Assembly: GCA_017651625.1 (NCBI GenBank)
Contig: JAGCCP010000030.1
Span: forward strand, 93,751-157,750
Origin: Candidatus Ruminimicrobiellum bubulum
Lineage (GTDB): Bacteria > Elusimicrobiota > Endomicrobiia > Endomicrobiales > Endomicrobiaceae
DNA: 64,000 bases
Reading direction: 5' to 3'
The translations under genes were made by a program, and so were the position numbers. Positions 1 through 7,899 of the stretch are shown here, one piece after another. The first letter of the stretch is position 1. Each line of letters starts with the position of its first letter. Under the pieces are notes generated by a model. That model had not been told where the DNA came from, did no database searches, and saw only the letters and a list, made by a program, of their open reading frames with translations.

Positions 1-452
1 ACAAAAAAATCAAATAGCAAAAATATACAACCTAAAATTATTGCAACTTTTAGTGTAGGGGAAATTTTCGAATAGGGAACGGTTGATTTTTTTTGTTTTT
101 GTAATCTGTACACATAGTATAAAACATAGATTACGAGTATCGTTGTGTAAACAAAAAACATGCCGTTATGAAAACCGTTACCCGACAAAGAATTTAATGC
201 AAGAATTACTAAGAAAATTATAAAATTTATAATTGTAAAATGTTCGGATGGACAAAGTAACAGATTTTCTTTTTTGTTAAGTATGTTTATCCAAAATCTG
301 TAACCCGTTATATAAAAACTTAAAAACACCAAATATGCTAAAAACGAAGAAAAACCGAATGAAAAAAACAACCAATATATGCATGATAAAAATATAAATT
401 CAATTATCATAACACAAAAATAATGTTGTTTTGTTTCTTTTAAAAAGTTCAT
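1..452 (-). CDS. partial multi-pass membrane protein, runs off the window
   Basis: An uninterrupted frame of 150 codons reads leftward from an ATG at 452-450 and leaves the window without a stop, so only the N-terminal part is visible. A GGAAGG ribosome binding site lies just upstream of the ATG. The product is very hydrophobic, with about five likely membrane segments near residues 13-31, 33-52, 74-90, 96-113 and 134-150, separated by short loops and a basic stretch (YRLQKQKKS) near residue 115. I recognise no family motif. It is divergent from the ATP-grasp gene that starts at 555 and could be part of a cell-surface sugar or polymer cluster continuing to the left. Confidence 0.7.
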   Translation of the reverse strand, partial: MNFLKETKQHYFCVMIIEFIFLSCIYWLFFSFGFSSFLAYLVFLSFYITGYRFWINILNKKENLLLCPSEHFTIINFIIFLVILALNSLSGNGFHNGMFFVYTTILVIYVLYYVYRLQKQKKSTVPYSKISPTLKVAIILGCIFLLFDFF

Positions 453-475
453 TTTTGCCTTCCGAAAACTTTCTT

Positions 476-504
476 TTGATTATAATCAATTTTACGGATA
501 TAAT
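476..504 (+). promoter_or_regulatory. sigma70-type promoter for the ATP-grasp gene
   Basis: TTGATT at 476-481 and TATAAT at 499-504 are separated by 17 bases. The ATG of the next gene is at 555. A second -10-like TAAAAT at 539-544 lies only 10 bases before that ATG and could give a very short leader. Confidence 0.5.
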
Positions 505-554
505 CAATAAAAATAATGAATAAAAGTGAAAAATAATGTAAAATAAATAATATT

Positions 555-1697
555 ATGAAAAAACTGATTATTGAATTCTGTTCAATGTTATATTGGAAAT
601 TTTGGTATAAGATATTCTTGATATCGGTGAGAATATCAAGATATGATTACTATAAAAGAGTTTATAATGATGTTGCCAAAGTTAAAGATATTAAAACAAA
701 TGTTTTAACAAAAGAACAAAAACATGAAATAGATCTTTTTTATAAGAAAAATTACGGCAAGAAAATTCCTTACATATGGCACAATTTAATTGTAAGTTAC
801 AATAATAAATTCGACGTAAGATATATCACACCGGAAATCTTTTTGGAAATAAAAGAGAAACTCAACTCACTCGAAATAAAAGATACTATCTTTTACGATA
901 AGAATTTTGCCTATAACTTTTTAAAAAAAGCAAACGTAAAATTACCGAAGAGACTTTTTTATTCGGTAAGAGGCCTTTTTTTCAATTCCGATGATGAGAT
1001 TATTTCAAAAGAAGATTTATATAGGCAGCTGTCAAATATCGGGGATGTTTTTATAAAACCTACCGGAATCTACTGCTCCGGATATGCCAGAAATTGCAGA
1101 GTGATAAATGTATCAAACGGAGTAGACATTTATTCCAAGATAAACATAAAAGATATGATTCAACAATATTACAATACAGACTTTATTGTTCAAGAAAGAT
1201 TAGTCTGTCATAAAAGTATTTCGGATATTTACTCTAAAGCAGTAAACACTTTTTCTATATACAGCATTATTCTGGATAATGAAATAAAAATATTAGATAA
1301 ACTTATTTTTAAAATAGGAATGAACGGTAATGTTACGGACTATTCCGGAATAGGAAAAGAAGGTCTTATTATTGCTATAAACAATGATGGTGTTTTGTAT
1401 GATTCCGCTTTATGTATAAGCCAAAATAAATGGTATACTTCTCATCCCGATACGGGATTTGTTTTTAAAAATCATAAAATAGAAAATTTTCAAAAAATAT
1501 CGGAAGCTGTTAAAAAACTTCATTCGTGTATTCCGTGGAAAAAATTTTGCAAATGGGATATTACTATGGATGTTGACGGAGCCCCAGTTTTCATAGAGAT
1601 TGAAAAGCCGGCTGAACTGTTTCAGCAACAAATTTTATATAAAGAAGGCTTTTTCGGAGAAAATACCGAAGAAATTTTGTCTTTATTAAGAAAGTAA
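555..1697 (+). CDS. sugar-transfer-associated ATP-grasp protein
   Basis: The 380-residue product resembles the ATP-grasp proteins that accompany sugar-transfer and polysaccharide genes (ATPgrasp_ST type). These are predicted carboxylate-amine/thiol ligases whose substrate is usually unknown. Family-like stretches are FIKPTGIYCSG near residue 168 (nucleotide-binding strand and lysine), SHPDTGFVF near 296 and WDITMDVDGAPVFIEIE near 334, the last carrying the acidic metal-binding residues. The N-terminus has a hydrophobic patch (residues 7-25) but no clear cleavable signal, so the protein is probably cytoplasmic or membrane-associated. No strong Shine-Dalgarno sequence precedes the ATG; the promoter at 476-504 may serve it. 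It stands alone, divergent from the membrane protein on its left. Confidence 0.7.
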   Translation: MKKLIIEFCSMLYWKFWYKIFLISVRISRYDYYKRVYNDVAKVKDIKTNVLTKEQKHEIDLFYKKNYGKKIPYIWHNLIVSYNNKFDVRYITPEIFLEIKEKLNSLEIKDTIFYDKNFAYNFLKKANVKLPKRLFYSVRGLFFNSDDEIISKEDLYRQLSNIGDVFIKPTGIYCSGYARNCRVINVSNGVDIYSKINIKDMIQQYYNTDFIVQERLVCHKSISDIYSKAVNTFSIYSIILDNEIKILDKLIFKIGMNGNVTDYSGIGKEGLIIAINNDGVLYDSALCISQNKWYTSHPDTGFVFKNHKIENFQKISEAVKKLHSCIPWKKFCKWDITMDVDGAPVFIEIEKPAELFQQQILYKEGFFGENTEEILSLLRK

Positions 1698-1701
1698 TAA
1701 A

Positions 1702-1730
1702 TTGCTTTAAAAATTATAATTTTGTATATT
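1702..1730 (+). promoter_or_regulatory. promoter of mscL
   Basis: TTGCTT at 1702-1707 and TATATT at 1725-1730 are separated by 17 bases, about 45 bases before the mscL ATG. A good AAGGAG binding site lies between them and the gene. Confidence 0.5.
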
Positions 1731-1776
1731 TACAAATTGTAAATTTATTAAATCTAAAAAAGGAGAAAGAAAGTAA

Positions 1777-2238
1777 ATGAAAAATTTTTTCAACGAGTTT
1801 AAAAAATTCATCGCAAGAGGAAATGTGATGGATATGGCAGTAGGTATCATCATAGGAGCTGCATTTACAAAAATCGTTAATTCTTTGGTTGCAGATATTA
1901 TAATGCCTCCTATCGGTCTTTTGTTAGGTGATATTGATTTCACAAATTGGTTTGTTGTTTTAAAAGACGGAGCAGAAACAGCAGCACCTTATGCCTCTTT
2001 AGAAGCAGCTAAAGCAGCCGGAGCAGTAACAATGAATATCGGTTTCTTTATCAACAGCATAATTTCTTTCTTGATTGTAGCATTTGCAATATTCATAGTA
2101 ATAAAAGCTATTAACAAGATGAAAGAAAAACCGGCACCTGCACCTGCAGCACCTACAACAAAACAATGCCCATATTGCTTTTCCGAAATTAATATAAATG
2201 CAACAAAATGCCCGCATTGTACATCAGATATAAAGTAA
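1777..2238 (+). CDS. mscL: large-conductance mechanosensitive channel with C-terminal zinc ribbon
   Basis: Residues 1-115 are a standard MscL: an N-terminal amphipathic helix ([20 protein letters not shown]), the first membrane helix with [22 protein letters not shown], a periplasmic loop and a second helix [17 protein letters not shown]. MscL forms a pentameric inner-membrane pore that opens under membrane tension and releases solutes during osmotic downshock. The usual C-terminal helical bundle is replaced by a PAPAPAAP linker and a CPYC-x(11)-CPHC pair that looks like a small zinc ribbon (residues about 130-150). An AAGGAG ribosome binding site precedes the ATG. The gene has its own promoter and terminator and is monocistronic. 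Confidence 0.95.
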   Translation: MKNFFNEFKKFIARGNVMDMAVGIIIGAAFTKIVNSLVADIIMPPIGLLLGDIDFTNWFVVLKDGAETAAPYASLEAAKAAGAVTMNIGFFINSIISFLIVAFAIFIVIKAINKMKEKPAPAPAAPTTKQCPYCFSEININATKCPHCTSDIK

Positions 2239-2256
2239 TATAGATATAAAAAAGAG

Positions 2257-2288
2257 CCGTGTAGATATAATTCTACACGGTTTTTTTT
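2257..2288 (+). terminator. intrinsic terminator after mscL
   Basis: A perfect 9-bp stem, CCGTGTAGA at 2257-2265 with TCTACACGG at 2272-2280, has a 6-base loop and is followed by eight T residues. It lies 19 bases after the mscL stop. Confidence 0.95.
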
Positions 2289-2347
2289 GTTTATGGTTTG
2301 TGTTTTATTGTTTACAATTTGTTAGTTTTTTAATAAAATATAAGATT

Positions 2348-2947
2348 ATGAATAAGAAGGGAATGATTATTATTGTTTCTGCGCCTTCGGGTGCGGGGAA
2401 AACAAGTATTTGTGACGCTTTAATAAAGAGCGACAAGAATATTGTTTATTCCGTTTCAACGACTACAAGAGAACCGAGAAAGGGCGAAAAGAACGGAAGA
2501 GAGTACTTTTTCGTTAATGATAGTGAATTTAAAAAAATGGTTAAAAAGAATATGTTTGTCGAATGGGCAAAAGTTCATGACCATTTTTACGGAACATCAA
2601 AAAAAGTATTGGAACAAACAATAAACAAAGGTAAAGATATTTTACTCGATATAGATGTTCAAGGTGCGGTTAAAATAAAAAAGCAATATAAAAATGCGTT
2701 AATGGTTTTTATTACTACACCAAGTTTGAAGATATTAAAAGAAAGATTGATAAAAAGAAATAAAGATTCTATGGAAGTTATAAAAAGAAGAATCGAGAAC
2801 GCAAAGAAGGAATTAACGTATTTACCTAAATACGATTATTTGATTTTAAATGATAAGTTGGATAAGAGTATAGAAGAAGCTAAATCCATAATTTGCGCTG
2901 AAAGATTATCAATAAAAAGAAATAAAAATATTTGTGGGGGAAAGTAA
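2348..2947 (+). CDS. gmk: guanylate kinase
   Basis: The protein phosphorylates GMP to GDP with ATP. The P-loop APSGAGKTS sits near residues 12-20, followed by the GMP-binding STTTREPRKGEKNGREYFFV and LLDIDVQGAVKIKK. At about 199 residues it has normal family length. I chose the ATG at 2348 because an in-frame GTG at 2300 would begin only a few bases after the mscL terminator and add residues with no counterpart in the family; the ATG at 2363 is another possibility. It is the first gene of the run gmk-rpoZ-coaC-coaB-udg-priA, a gene order widely conserved in bacteria. Confidence 0.95.
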   Translation: MNKKGMIIIVSAPSGAGKTSICDALIKSDKNIVYSVSTTTREPRKGEKNGREYFFVNDSEFKKMVKKNMFVEWAKVHDHFYGTSKKVLEQTINKGKDILLDIDVQGAVKIKKQYKNALMVFITTPSLKILKERLIKRNKDSMEVIKRRIENAKKELTYLPKYDYLILNDKLDKSIEEAKSIICAERLSIKRNKNICGGK

Positions 2948-2948
2948 A

Positions 2949-3209
2949 ATGACTAACGAAGAAAGACCTATAGAAGAAGTGTTTTTTGCATCCGGTAAAG
3001 GAAAATATGAAGTTACGAAACTTGCTATAGACTGGATAAAAGTAAAAAAGGATGAAGAAGAATACAGAAAGTTGTCACAAGCAGATTTATTGGACAGAGC
3101 TGTAAGAGATGTTTTGTCAGGCGAAGCTTCTTATGAAAAAATAGAAGAAATAATGAAGAAGAAAGCTGCGGCAAAAGAGGAAAAACAAGAAGAAAATGCA
3201 GCAAACTAA
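2949..3209 (+). CDS. rpoZ: RNA polymerase omega subunit
   Basis: The 86-residue product carries the RPIEEVFF...KYEVTKLAIDWI pattern of omega/Rpb6-type subunits, which promote assembly of the beta' subunit. The C-terminal third is an acidic and basic tail rich in K and E. The position immediately after gmk and before the CoaBC genes is the usual one for rpoZ, and that context supports the call for an otherwise divergent sequence. The ATG at 2949 lies one base after the gmk stop with GGGGGAAAG upstream. An in-frame GTG at 2934 exists but would overlap the binding site. Confidence 0.85.
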   Translation: MTNEERPIEEVFFASGKGKYEVTKLAIDWIKVKKDEEEYRKLSQADLLDRAVRDVLSGEASYEKIEEIMKKKAAAKEEKQEENAAN

Positions 3210-3747
3210 TTTGAAGGGCAAAAATGTAATTATCGGTATTTGTGCGGGAATTGCAATATACAAAGTTTGCGATTTAGTAAGAAGTCTTATTAAAGCGGAA
3301 GCAAACGTTACCTGCGTAATGACGGAAGACGCAACAAAATTTGTTACACCGTTAACATTTCAATCTTTAACTAAAAATAAAGTTTTTGTTGATATGTTTG
3401 ATACTTCTTATTTTGAAATAGAACACGTTTCTCTTGCACAAAAAGCCGATATTTATGTAATAGTTCCGGCAACGGCAAACACAATTTCAAAGTTAGCTAA
3501 CGGTATGGCAGACAATTTGGTGGTATCTACCGCAATTGCAACGACGGCAAAAGTTGTTGTTTGTCCTGCAATGAATCACAATATGTACCATCATAAGGCC
3601 GTTGTAAAAAATCTTGAAACATTAAAAAGTTACGGATACGAAATAGTTGATGCACAGCGCGGCCTTCTTGCTTGCGGAGTTGTCGGAGACGGTTGTCTTG
3701 CCGATAACGAAACAATATTAAAAACAATAGAAAATCAATTAAAATAA
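3196..3747 (+). CDS. coaC: phosphopantothenoylcysteine decarboxylase (CoaC half, separate gene)
   Basis: This is the flavoprotein half of CoaBC, which decarboxylates 4'-phosphopantothenoyl-cysteine in coenzyme A synthesis. Visible motifs are GICAGIAIYK at the N-terminus (FMN-binding start), VVPATANTISKLANGMADNL near residue 92 and the diagnostic PAMNHNMYHH near 123, followed by LACGVVGDG, which contains the active-site cysteine. In most bacteria this domain is fused to CoaB; here it ends with a stop and CoaB starts one base later in another frame. The ATG overlaps the end of rpoZ by 14 bases, suggesting translational coupling. Confidence 0.93.
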   Translation: MQQTNLKGKNVIIGICAGIAIYKVCDLVRSLIKAEANVTCVMTEDATKFVTPLTFQSLTKNKVFVDMFDTSYFEIEHVSLAQKADIYVIVPATANTISKLANGMADNLVVSTAIATTAKVVVCPAMNHNMYHHKAVVKNLETLKSYGYEIVDAQRGLLACGVVGDGCLADNETILKTIENQLK

Positions 3748-3748
3748 A

Positions 3749-4408
3749 ATGGCTATAACAGTACTTATCACTTCAGGTCCTACAAGGGAATATATAGATC
3801 CGGTAAGGTTTGTATCAAATGCATCTTCCGGTAAAATGGGTAAAGCTTTGGCAGAACAGGCATTAAAACAAAAATGTAATGTTATTGTCGTAAAAGGACC
3901 TTCCGATATCGATATACCCAGAAGTAAAAAGTGTAAAGTTATAGATGTTGTAAGTGCAAAAGAAATGTTGGCCGCCGTAAAACAAAATTTGAAATCAGCG
4001 GATATTTTTATAGGAGCTGCCGCTGTTTCCGATTACAGACCGATCGAAATAGCAAAAACAAAAATAAAAAAGACCGATATCGGCAGCGATACAATAACTT
4101 TAAAGCTTGTAAAAAATCCCGATATTATAAGATATGTCGCTTTTCACAGAGAAGAAAAGCAGGTAGTTATCGGCTTTGCATTGGAAACGAGAAATCTTTT
4201 ATCTTATGCAAAAGCAAAATTAAAAGAAAAAAATTTAGATATGATTGTTGCCAATGCCGCAAAAACAATTTCTTCAAAAAACTCCGCACCGACAATTATT
4301 TTTAAAGACGGCAACATGAGAAAATTAAAAATGAGATCTAAAGAAAAAGCTGCAAAAGAGATAATCGATGAATCGATCAGAATATTTAAAACTATTAAGA
4401 CTTGTTAG
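3749..4408 (+). CDS. coaB: phosphopantothenate-cysteine ligase (CoaB half, separate gene)
   Basis: The 219-residue protein begins with LITSGPTREYIDPVRFVSN, the nucleotide-binding start of CoaB, then SSGKMG, GAAAVSDYRP near residue 90 and KNPDII near 121. It joins cysteine to 4'-phosphopantothenate using CTP in bacteria. The ATG lies one base after the coaC stop. The start is clean and complete relative to the CoaB domain, so this looks like a true two-gene arrangement and not a recent frameshift. The two products presumably still act in sequence and perhaps form a complex. Confidence 0.93.
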   Translation: MAITVLITSGPTREYIDPVRFVSNASSGKMGKALAEQALKQKCNVIVVKGPSDIDIPRSKKCKVIDVVSAKEMLAAVKQNLKSADIFIGAAAVSDYRPIEIAKTKIKKTDIGSDTITLKLVKNPDIIRYVAFHREEKQVVIGFALETRNLLSYAKAKLKEKNLDMIVANAAKTISSKNSAPTIIFKDGNMRKLKMRSKEKAAKEIIDESIRIFKTIKTC

Positions 4409-5210
4409 AACCTCAATAGAAGAATACAAAAATTGGGGAGAAGAAGAGCTTGTATTGGATAAAACACTGTTATCGAAGAAAGTAAAACAGGAAGAACAGA
4501 TAAAAGCGGAAAAAACAGTCGTTAAAACATCTGAACAAAAAACAATAAATCAAGAAAATATACAAATGAAAAAAACAATAAAAAAAGAACCTGTAGTTCA
4601 AAAACCCAAACAAACTAAAAATGCCGAGCAGAAATTAGAAGATTTAAAAAATCAAATATGTGATTGTAAGAAATGTGATTTGGGAAAATACAGATTAAAT
4701 GCCGTTTGCGGTAGCGGAGATCCGTATGCAAACATTATGTTTGTGGGCGAAGGTCCCGGATTTCAAGAAGATCATGAAGGTCAGCCTTTTATAGGAAGAG
4801 CGGGTGATTTATTAACAAAGATTATAGAAGCTATGGGATATAAAAGAGAAACCGTTTATATTGCCAACATAGTAAAATGTCATCCTATGAAAAATCCGGA
4901 AAATCCCGAACTTAAAGGTAACGACAGACCTCCTACACCGGAAGAAATGCAAACTTGTCAACCTTATTTAGATGAACAAATAAAAATAATTTCACCGAAA
5001 GTTATTATAACATTGGGAGCATCTTCTACAAGAGCACTGTTGAAAACGGATGATGTTATAAGTAATTTAAGAGGAAATTTCAGTCAATATATGGGTATAC
5101 CTTTAATGCCTACATATCATCCTGCAGCACTGTTAAGAAATCCTAAGTTAAAAAAAGATGTTTGGCACGATATGCAAAAAGTAATGGCATTGGTCAACAA
5201 AAAGGGTTAA
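4368..5210 (+). CDS. family 4 uracil-DNA glycosylase
   Basis: The C-terminal 190 residues are an Fe-S uracil-DNA glycosylase, which excises uracil from DNA. A CDCKKC cluster near residue 98 and a later pair in NIVKCHP and MQTCQPYL supply the 4Fe-4S cysteines; the spacing in the second pair is about 25 residues, longer than in thermophilic homologs. GEGPGFQEDHEGQPFIGRAG is the active-site and uracil-binding loop, and TYHPAALLRN carries the second catalytic motif. Residues 1-90 form a lysine- and glutamate-rich extension with no recognisable domain. The gene overlaps coaB by 41 bases. Confidence 0.92.
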   Translation: MNRSEYLKLLRLVRTSIEEYKNWGEEELVLDKTLLSKKVKQEEQIKAEKTVVKTSEQKTINQENIQMKKTIKKEPVVQKPKQTKNAEQKLEDLKNQICDCKKCDLGKYRLNAVCGSGDPYANIMFVGEGPGFQEDHEGQPFIGRAGDLLTKIIEAMGYKRETVYIANIVKCHPMKNPENPELKGNDRPPTPEEMQTCQPYLDEQIKIISPKVIITLGASSTRALLKTDDVISNLRGNFSQYMGIPLMPTYHPAALLRNPKLKKDVWHDMQKVMALVNKKG

Positions 5211-5212
5211 AA

Positions 5213-7204
5213 ATGAAAGTTGCAGAAGTTGTTTTACCCGTTCCGTTAAATAAATCCTTTTATTATACAGTCCCGGAAAAATTAACAGATAAACAATTAA
5301 AATATAGACGAGTTACTGTTCCTTTCGGAACAAGAAGTCTAGACGGTTATGTTGTATCCGTAATTGATAATTATGAAGATAAAGAAAAAATAAAATTAAA
5401 AGATATAAAAAATGTTATAGATGAAACCGAAATTTTAACGGACGAAATTGTGGAGCTCGCAAAGTGGCTTTCAAAAACATATTTGTGTTCCGTCGGTGAA
5501 GCATTGGCAACGATAGTTCCTATATCATTAAAAGTTCCGAAAAGAAAGTCAAAAACAACAAAAAGAAAAATAAAAATATCTAATCCTAATTTTGATATGA
5601 CAGAATATCAAAAAATTGCAGTAGAAAAAATAGAACAAGCTTTAAAGCAAAACAGTAACAAAACTTTTTTAATACACGGTGTTACAGGTTCCGGCAAAAC
5701 GGAAGTTTATTTAAAAAGCATTCAAACTGCTATAGATAACAATAAATCTGCCATATTTTTGGTGCCGGAAATATCTTTAACTCCGCAATTTATTTCGATA
5801 TTAAACAAAAGATTCGGCGATGTTGTTGCTTTGTGGCACAGCGGGGTAACAACAATACAGAAATATAAAATTTTCGATGCAATTCGCTCCGGAGAAATAA
5901 AAATAGTTGTAGGTGCAAGATCTGCAATATTTTTGCCTTTTACAAATTTGGGCTTAATAATAATAGACGAGGAACACGAAAACACATACAAACAAAACAA
6001 TAAACCTTGTTACGATACTAAAGAAATTGCATTGTGGAGAGCTAAATATAATAATTCCGTTACCGTTTTAGGTTCTGCAACACCTTCAATCGAATCTTTT
6101 TATTCCGCAGTAACAAACAAGTTTGAACTTATAGAAATGCCTTACAGAATAGATAAAAAAGATATGCCTCAAATAAAAATGCTTTCATTAAAGAATGTAA
6201 AACATTCCGTATCGGTATTTTCAAAACCTATGTTGCAAGCAATAAAAAGAGCTTTGGCAAGAAGGGAACAAGTAATAATATTTTTAAACAGGAGAGGGTT
6301 TTCTCCGTCAATAATATGTAAACATTGTGATACTGTTATACAATGCCCGGATTGTTCTGTAGCTATGGTGTACCATAAACATCCGGAACATCTTGAATGT
6401 CATTATTGCGGTAAACAATTAAAATTTCCGTTAAAATGTCCTGCATGCGGTAATCACGAATATAAAATCATCGGAGTTGCAACTCAAAGAGTGGAAGAAG
6501 ATTTGAAAAGTTTATTCCCGCACACAAAAGTTTTTAGGTTAGACAGAGATACCGCAACATCAAAACAAGTTTATACCGAAGTTTATGAGGGGATAAAAAA
6601 CGAAGATTATTCAATATTGTTAGGTACCCAAATGGTAACTAAAGGTTTTGATTTTCCGAGAGTATCTTTAGTTTGTGTTGTAGATGCCGATACATCTTTA
6701 TATTTGCCGGATTTCAGATCTTCGGAAAGGACTTTTCAACTTATTACACAAGTAGCGGGAAGGTGCGGCAGGGCAGAAATAAAAGGAAAAGTTTTGGTAC
6801 AAACCAAACATCCTGAAAATTATGCTCTGGATTTTGCACAAAAATACGATTATAAGAGTTTTTACGAGCAGGAAATAGAAATAAGAAAAGATTTATCTTA
6901 TCCTCCTTTTTGTAATATTGCAAAAATTACCGTCAGGAATAAAGATAATAAAAAATCGTTGGAGTGTACGGAAAAAGTTTATAAAATTTTGGAAAATCAA
7001 ATTAACGATAAATCTTATCCGATATCAATACTTGGTCCCGCACAATCTTATATCTCCAAATTAAACGGAACCTACAGATGGCAGATAATATTGAAAGGTA
7101 ACAGAACACATTTAAAAGAAATATTGGAACAATTACAATCTTCAGTAAAATTGCCTTCGGAGACATTTATAAACATAGAACTTGATCCGAGCGATTTATT
7201 GTAA
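5213..7204 (+). CDS. priA: primosomal replication-restart helicase PriA
   Basis: This is the superfamily 2 DNA helicase that reloads the replisome at stalled forks. In order it shows an N-terminal DNA-binding region with FYYTVPEKL, Walker A GVTGSGKTEVY near residue 156, DEEH near 252, a zinc-binding insert of paired cysteines (CKHC, CPDC, CHYC, CPAC, about residues 369-415) and the helicase C-terminal motif GTQMVTKGFDFPRVSLV. At 663 residues it is slightly shorter than the E. coli protein. I start it at the ATG at 5213, two bases after the udg stop; the longer frame from 5162 would read through the end of udg. Confidence 0.97.
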   Translation: MKVAEVVLPVPLNKSFYYTVPEKLTDKQLKYRRVTVPFGTRSLDGYVVSVIDNYEDKEKIKLKDIKNVIDETEILTDEIVELAKWLSKTYLCSVGEALATIVPISLKVPKRKSKTTKRKIKISNPNFDMTEYQKIAVEKIEQALKQNSNKTFLIHGVTGSGKTEVYLKSIQTAIDNNKSAIFLVPEISLTPQFISILNKRFGDVVALWHSGVTTIQKYKIFDAIRSGEIKIVVGARSAIFLPFTNLGLIIIDEEHENTYKQNNKPCYDTKEIALWRAKYNNSVTVLGSATPSIESFYSAVTNKFELIEMPYRIDKKDMPQIKMLSLKNVKHSVSVFSKPMLQAIKRALARREQVIIFLNRRGFSPSIICKHCDTVIQCPDCSVAMVYHKHPEHLECHYCGKQLKFPLKCPACGNHEYKIIGVATQRVEEDLKSLFPHTKVFRLDRDTATSKQVYTEVYEGIKNEDYSILLGTQMVTKGFDFPRVSLVCVVDADTSLYLPDFRSSERTFQLITQVAGRCGRAEIKGKVLVQTKHPENYALDFAQKYDYKSFYEQEIEIRKDLSYPPFCNIAKITVRNKDNKKSLECTEKVYKILENQINDKSYPISILGPAQSYISKLNGTYRWQIILKGNRTHLKEILEQLQSSVKLPSETFINIELDPSDLL

Positions 7205-7269
7205 AAATTTTTATATATTTATAAAATATTGCAGGTTTAATAAAAAAAATAATATAGGAGGATGTAAAA

Positions 7270-7842
7270 ATGAGAAAGTTGTCGGTTTTAGTATTGGCTT
7301 TGTTTTTATGTGCAGGTTTATCTTTTGCCGCGGGAAACAAAAACAGCGGAAATTCAGGAAGTTCAAATTCTCAAGCAGGTAGTTTCGGTATAGGTTATTC
7401 AAAAGCAACTTTTGATACCGGTGCTTTAGCAGGAACAATCGGAATCGATGAAGTTTCGGGAAGATTTTGGTTTGCGGACGATTTCGGTGTAGACGTTAGA
7501 TTTGGTTTTGGTACAGGTGATGTAAATACAAGAATTTTAATAGATTCCAGCATTATCGGAAACATTGTAAAAGTTAATAAATTGAACATTTATTGGTTGG
7601 CAGGTCTTACTTTCGGTGCGTATACATTGAAAAATACAAATGCCGGTGATGTAGATTGTTCAGTACTCGGTATTCATGGTGGTATCGGTGCAGAATATTA
7701 TGTTCTTCCTTGCTTATCCGTTCTTACGGAAATGGGAATTCGTTATATAAGTGTTAAACCGGATAATTTTGATAGCCGTAACGATTTCGGAGTATATGCA
7801 GATTGGTTACCTCAGGCAGGTATAAGATATTATTTTCAATAA
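7270..7842 (+). CDS. small outer-membrane beta-barrel protein
   Basis: The 190-residue product has a clear signal peptide (KLSVLVLALFLCAGLSFAAG), a short N/S/G-rich linker, and then alternating hydrophobic strands rich in glycine and aromatics. It ends in GIRYYFQ, with the terminal aromatic pattern of outer-membrane barrels. A strong AGGAGG binding site sits before the ATG. It resembles the OmpA/OprF-like eight-stranded barrel group, but I cannot assign a specific function. It is transcribed alone and ends at the shared terminator at 7862-7899. Another protein of the same kind is encoded at 44585-45163. Confidence 0.75.
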   Translation: MRKLSVLVLALFLCAGLSFAAGNKNSGNSGSSNSQAGSFGIGYSKATFDTGALAGTIGIDEVSGRFWFADDFGVDVRFGFGTGDVNTRILIDSSIIGNIVKVNKLNIYWLAGLTFGAYTLKNTNAGDVDCSVLGIHGGIGAEYYVLPCLSVLTEMGIRYISVKPDNFDSRNDFGVYADWLPQAGIRYYFQ

Positions 7843-7861
7843 TTAATAAATTTTGAAAAAG

Positions 7862-7899
7862 AAAAACAGCTTGTAACTATCGTTACAGGCTGTTTTTTT
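7862..7899. terminator. bidirectional terminator between the barrel gene and hydF
   Basis: AACAGCTTGTAAC at 7865-7877 pairs with GTTACAGGCTGTT at 7882-7894 with one G-T wobble and a four-base loop. It is flanked by an A run on the left and a T run on the right, so it can end transcripts from both converging genes. The hydF stop codon lies directly at its right edge. Confidence 0.92.

Noticed and set aside
2300..2347. Upstream GTG start of gmk
   Set aside because: It begins just after the mscL terminator T run and adds residues before a family-typical N-terminus; the ATG at 2348 is better.
3741..3755. Frameshift in coaBC
   Set aside because: Both halves are complete, and the second begins with an ATG at the exact start of the CoaB domain, so a true gene split is more likely.
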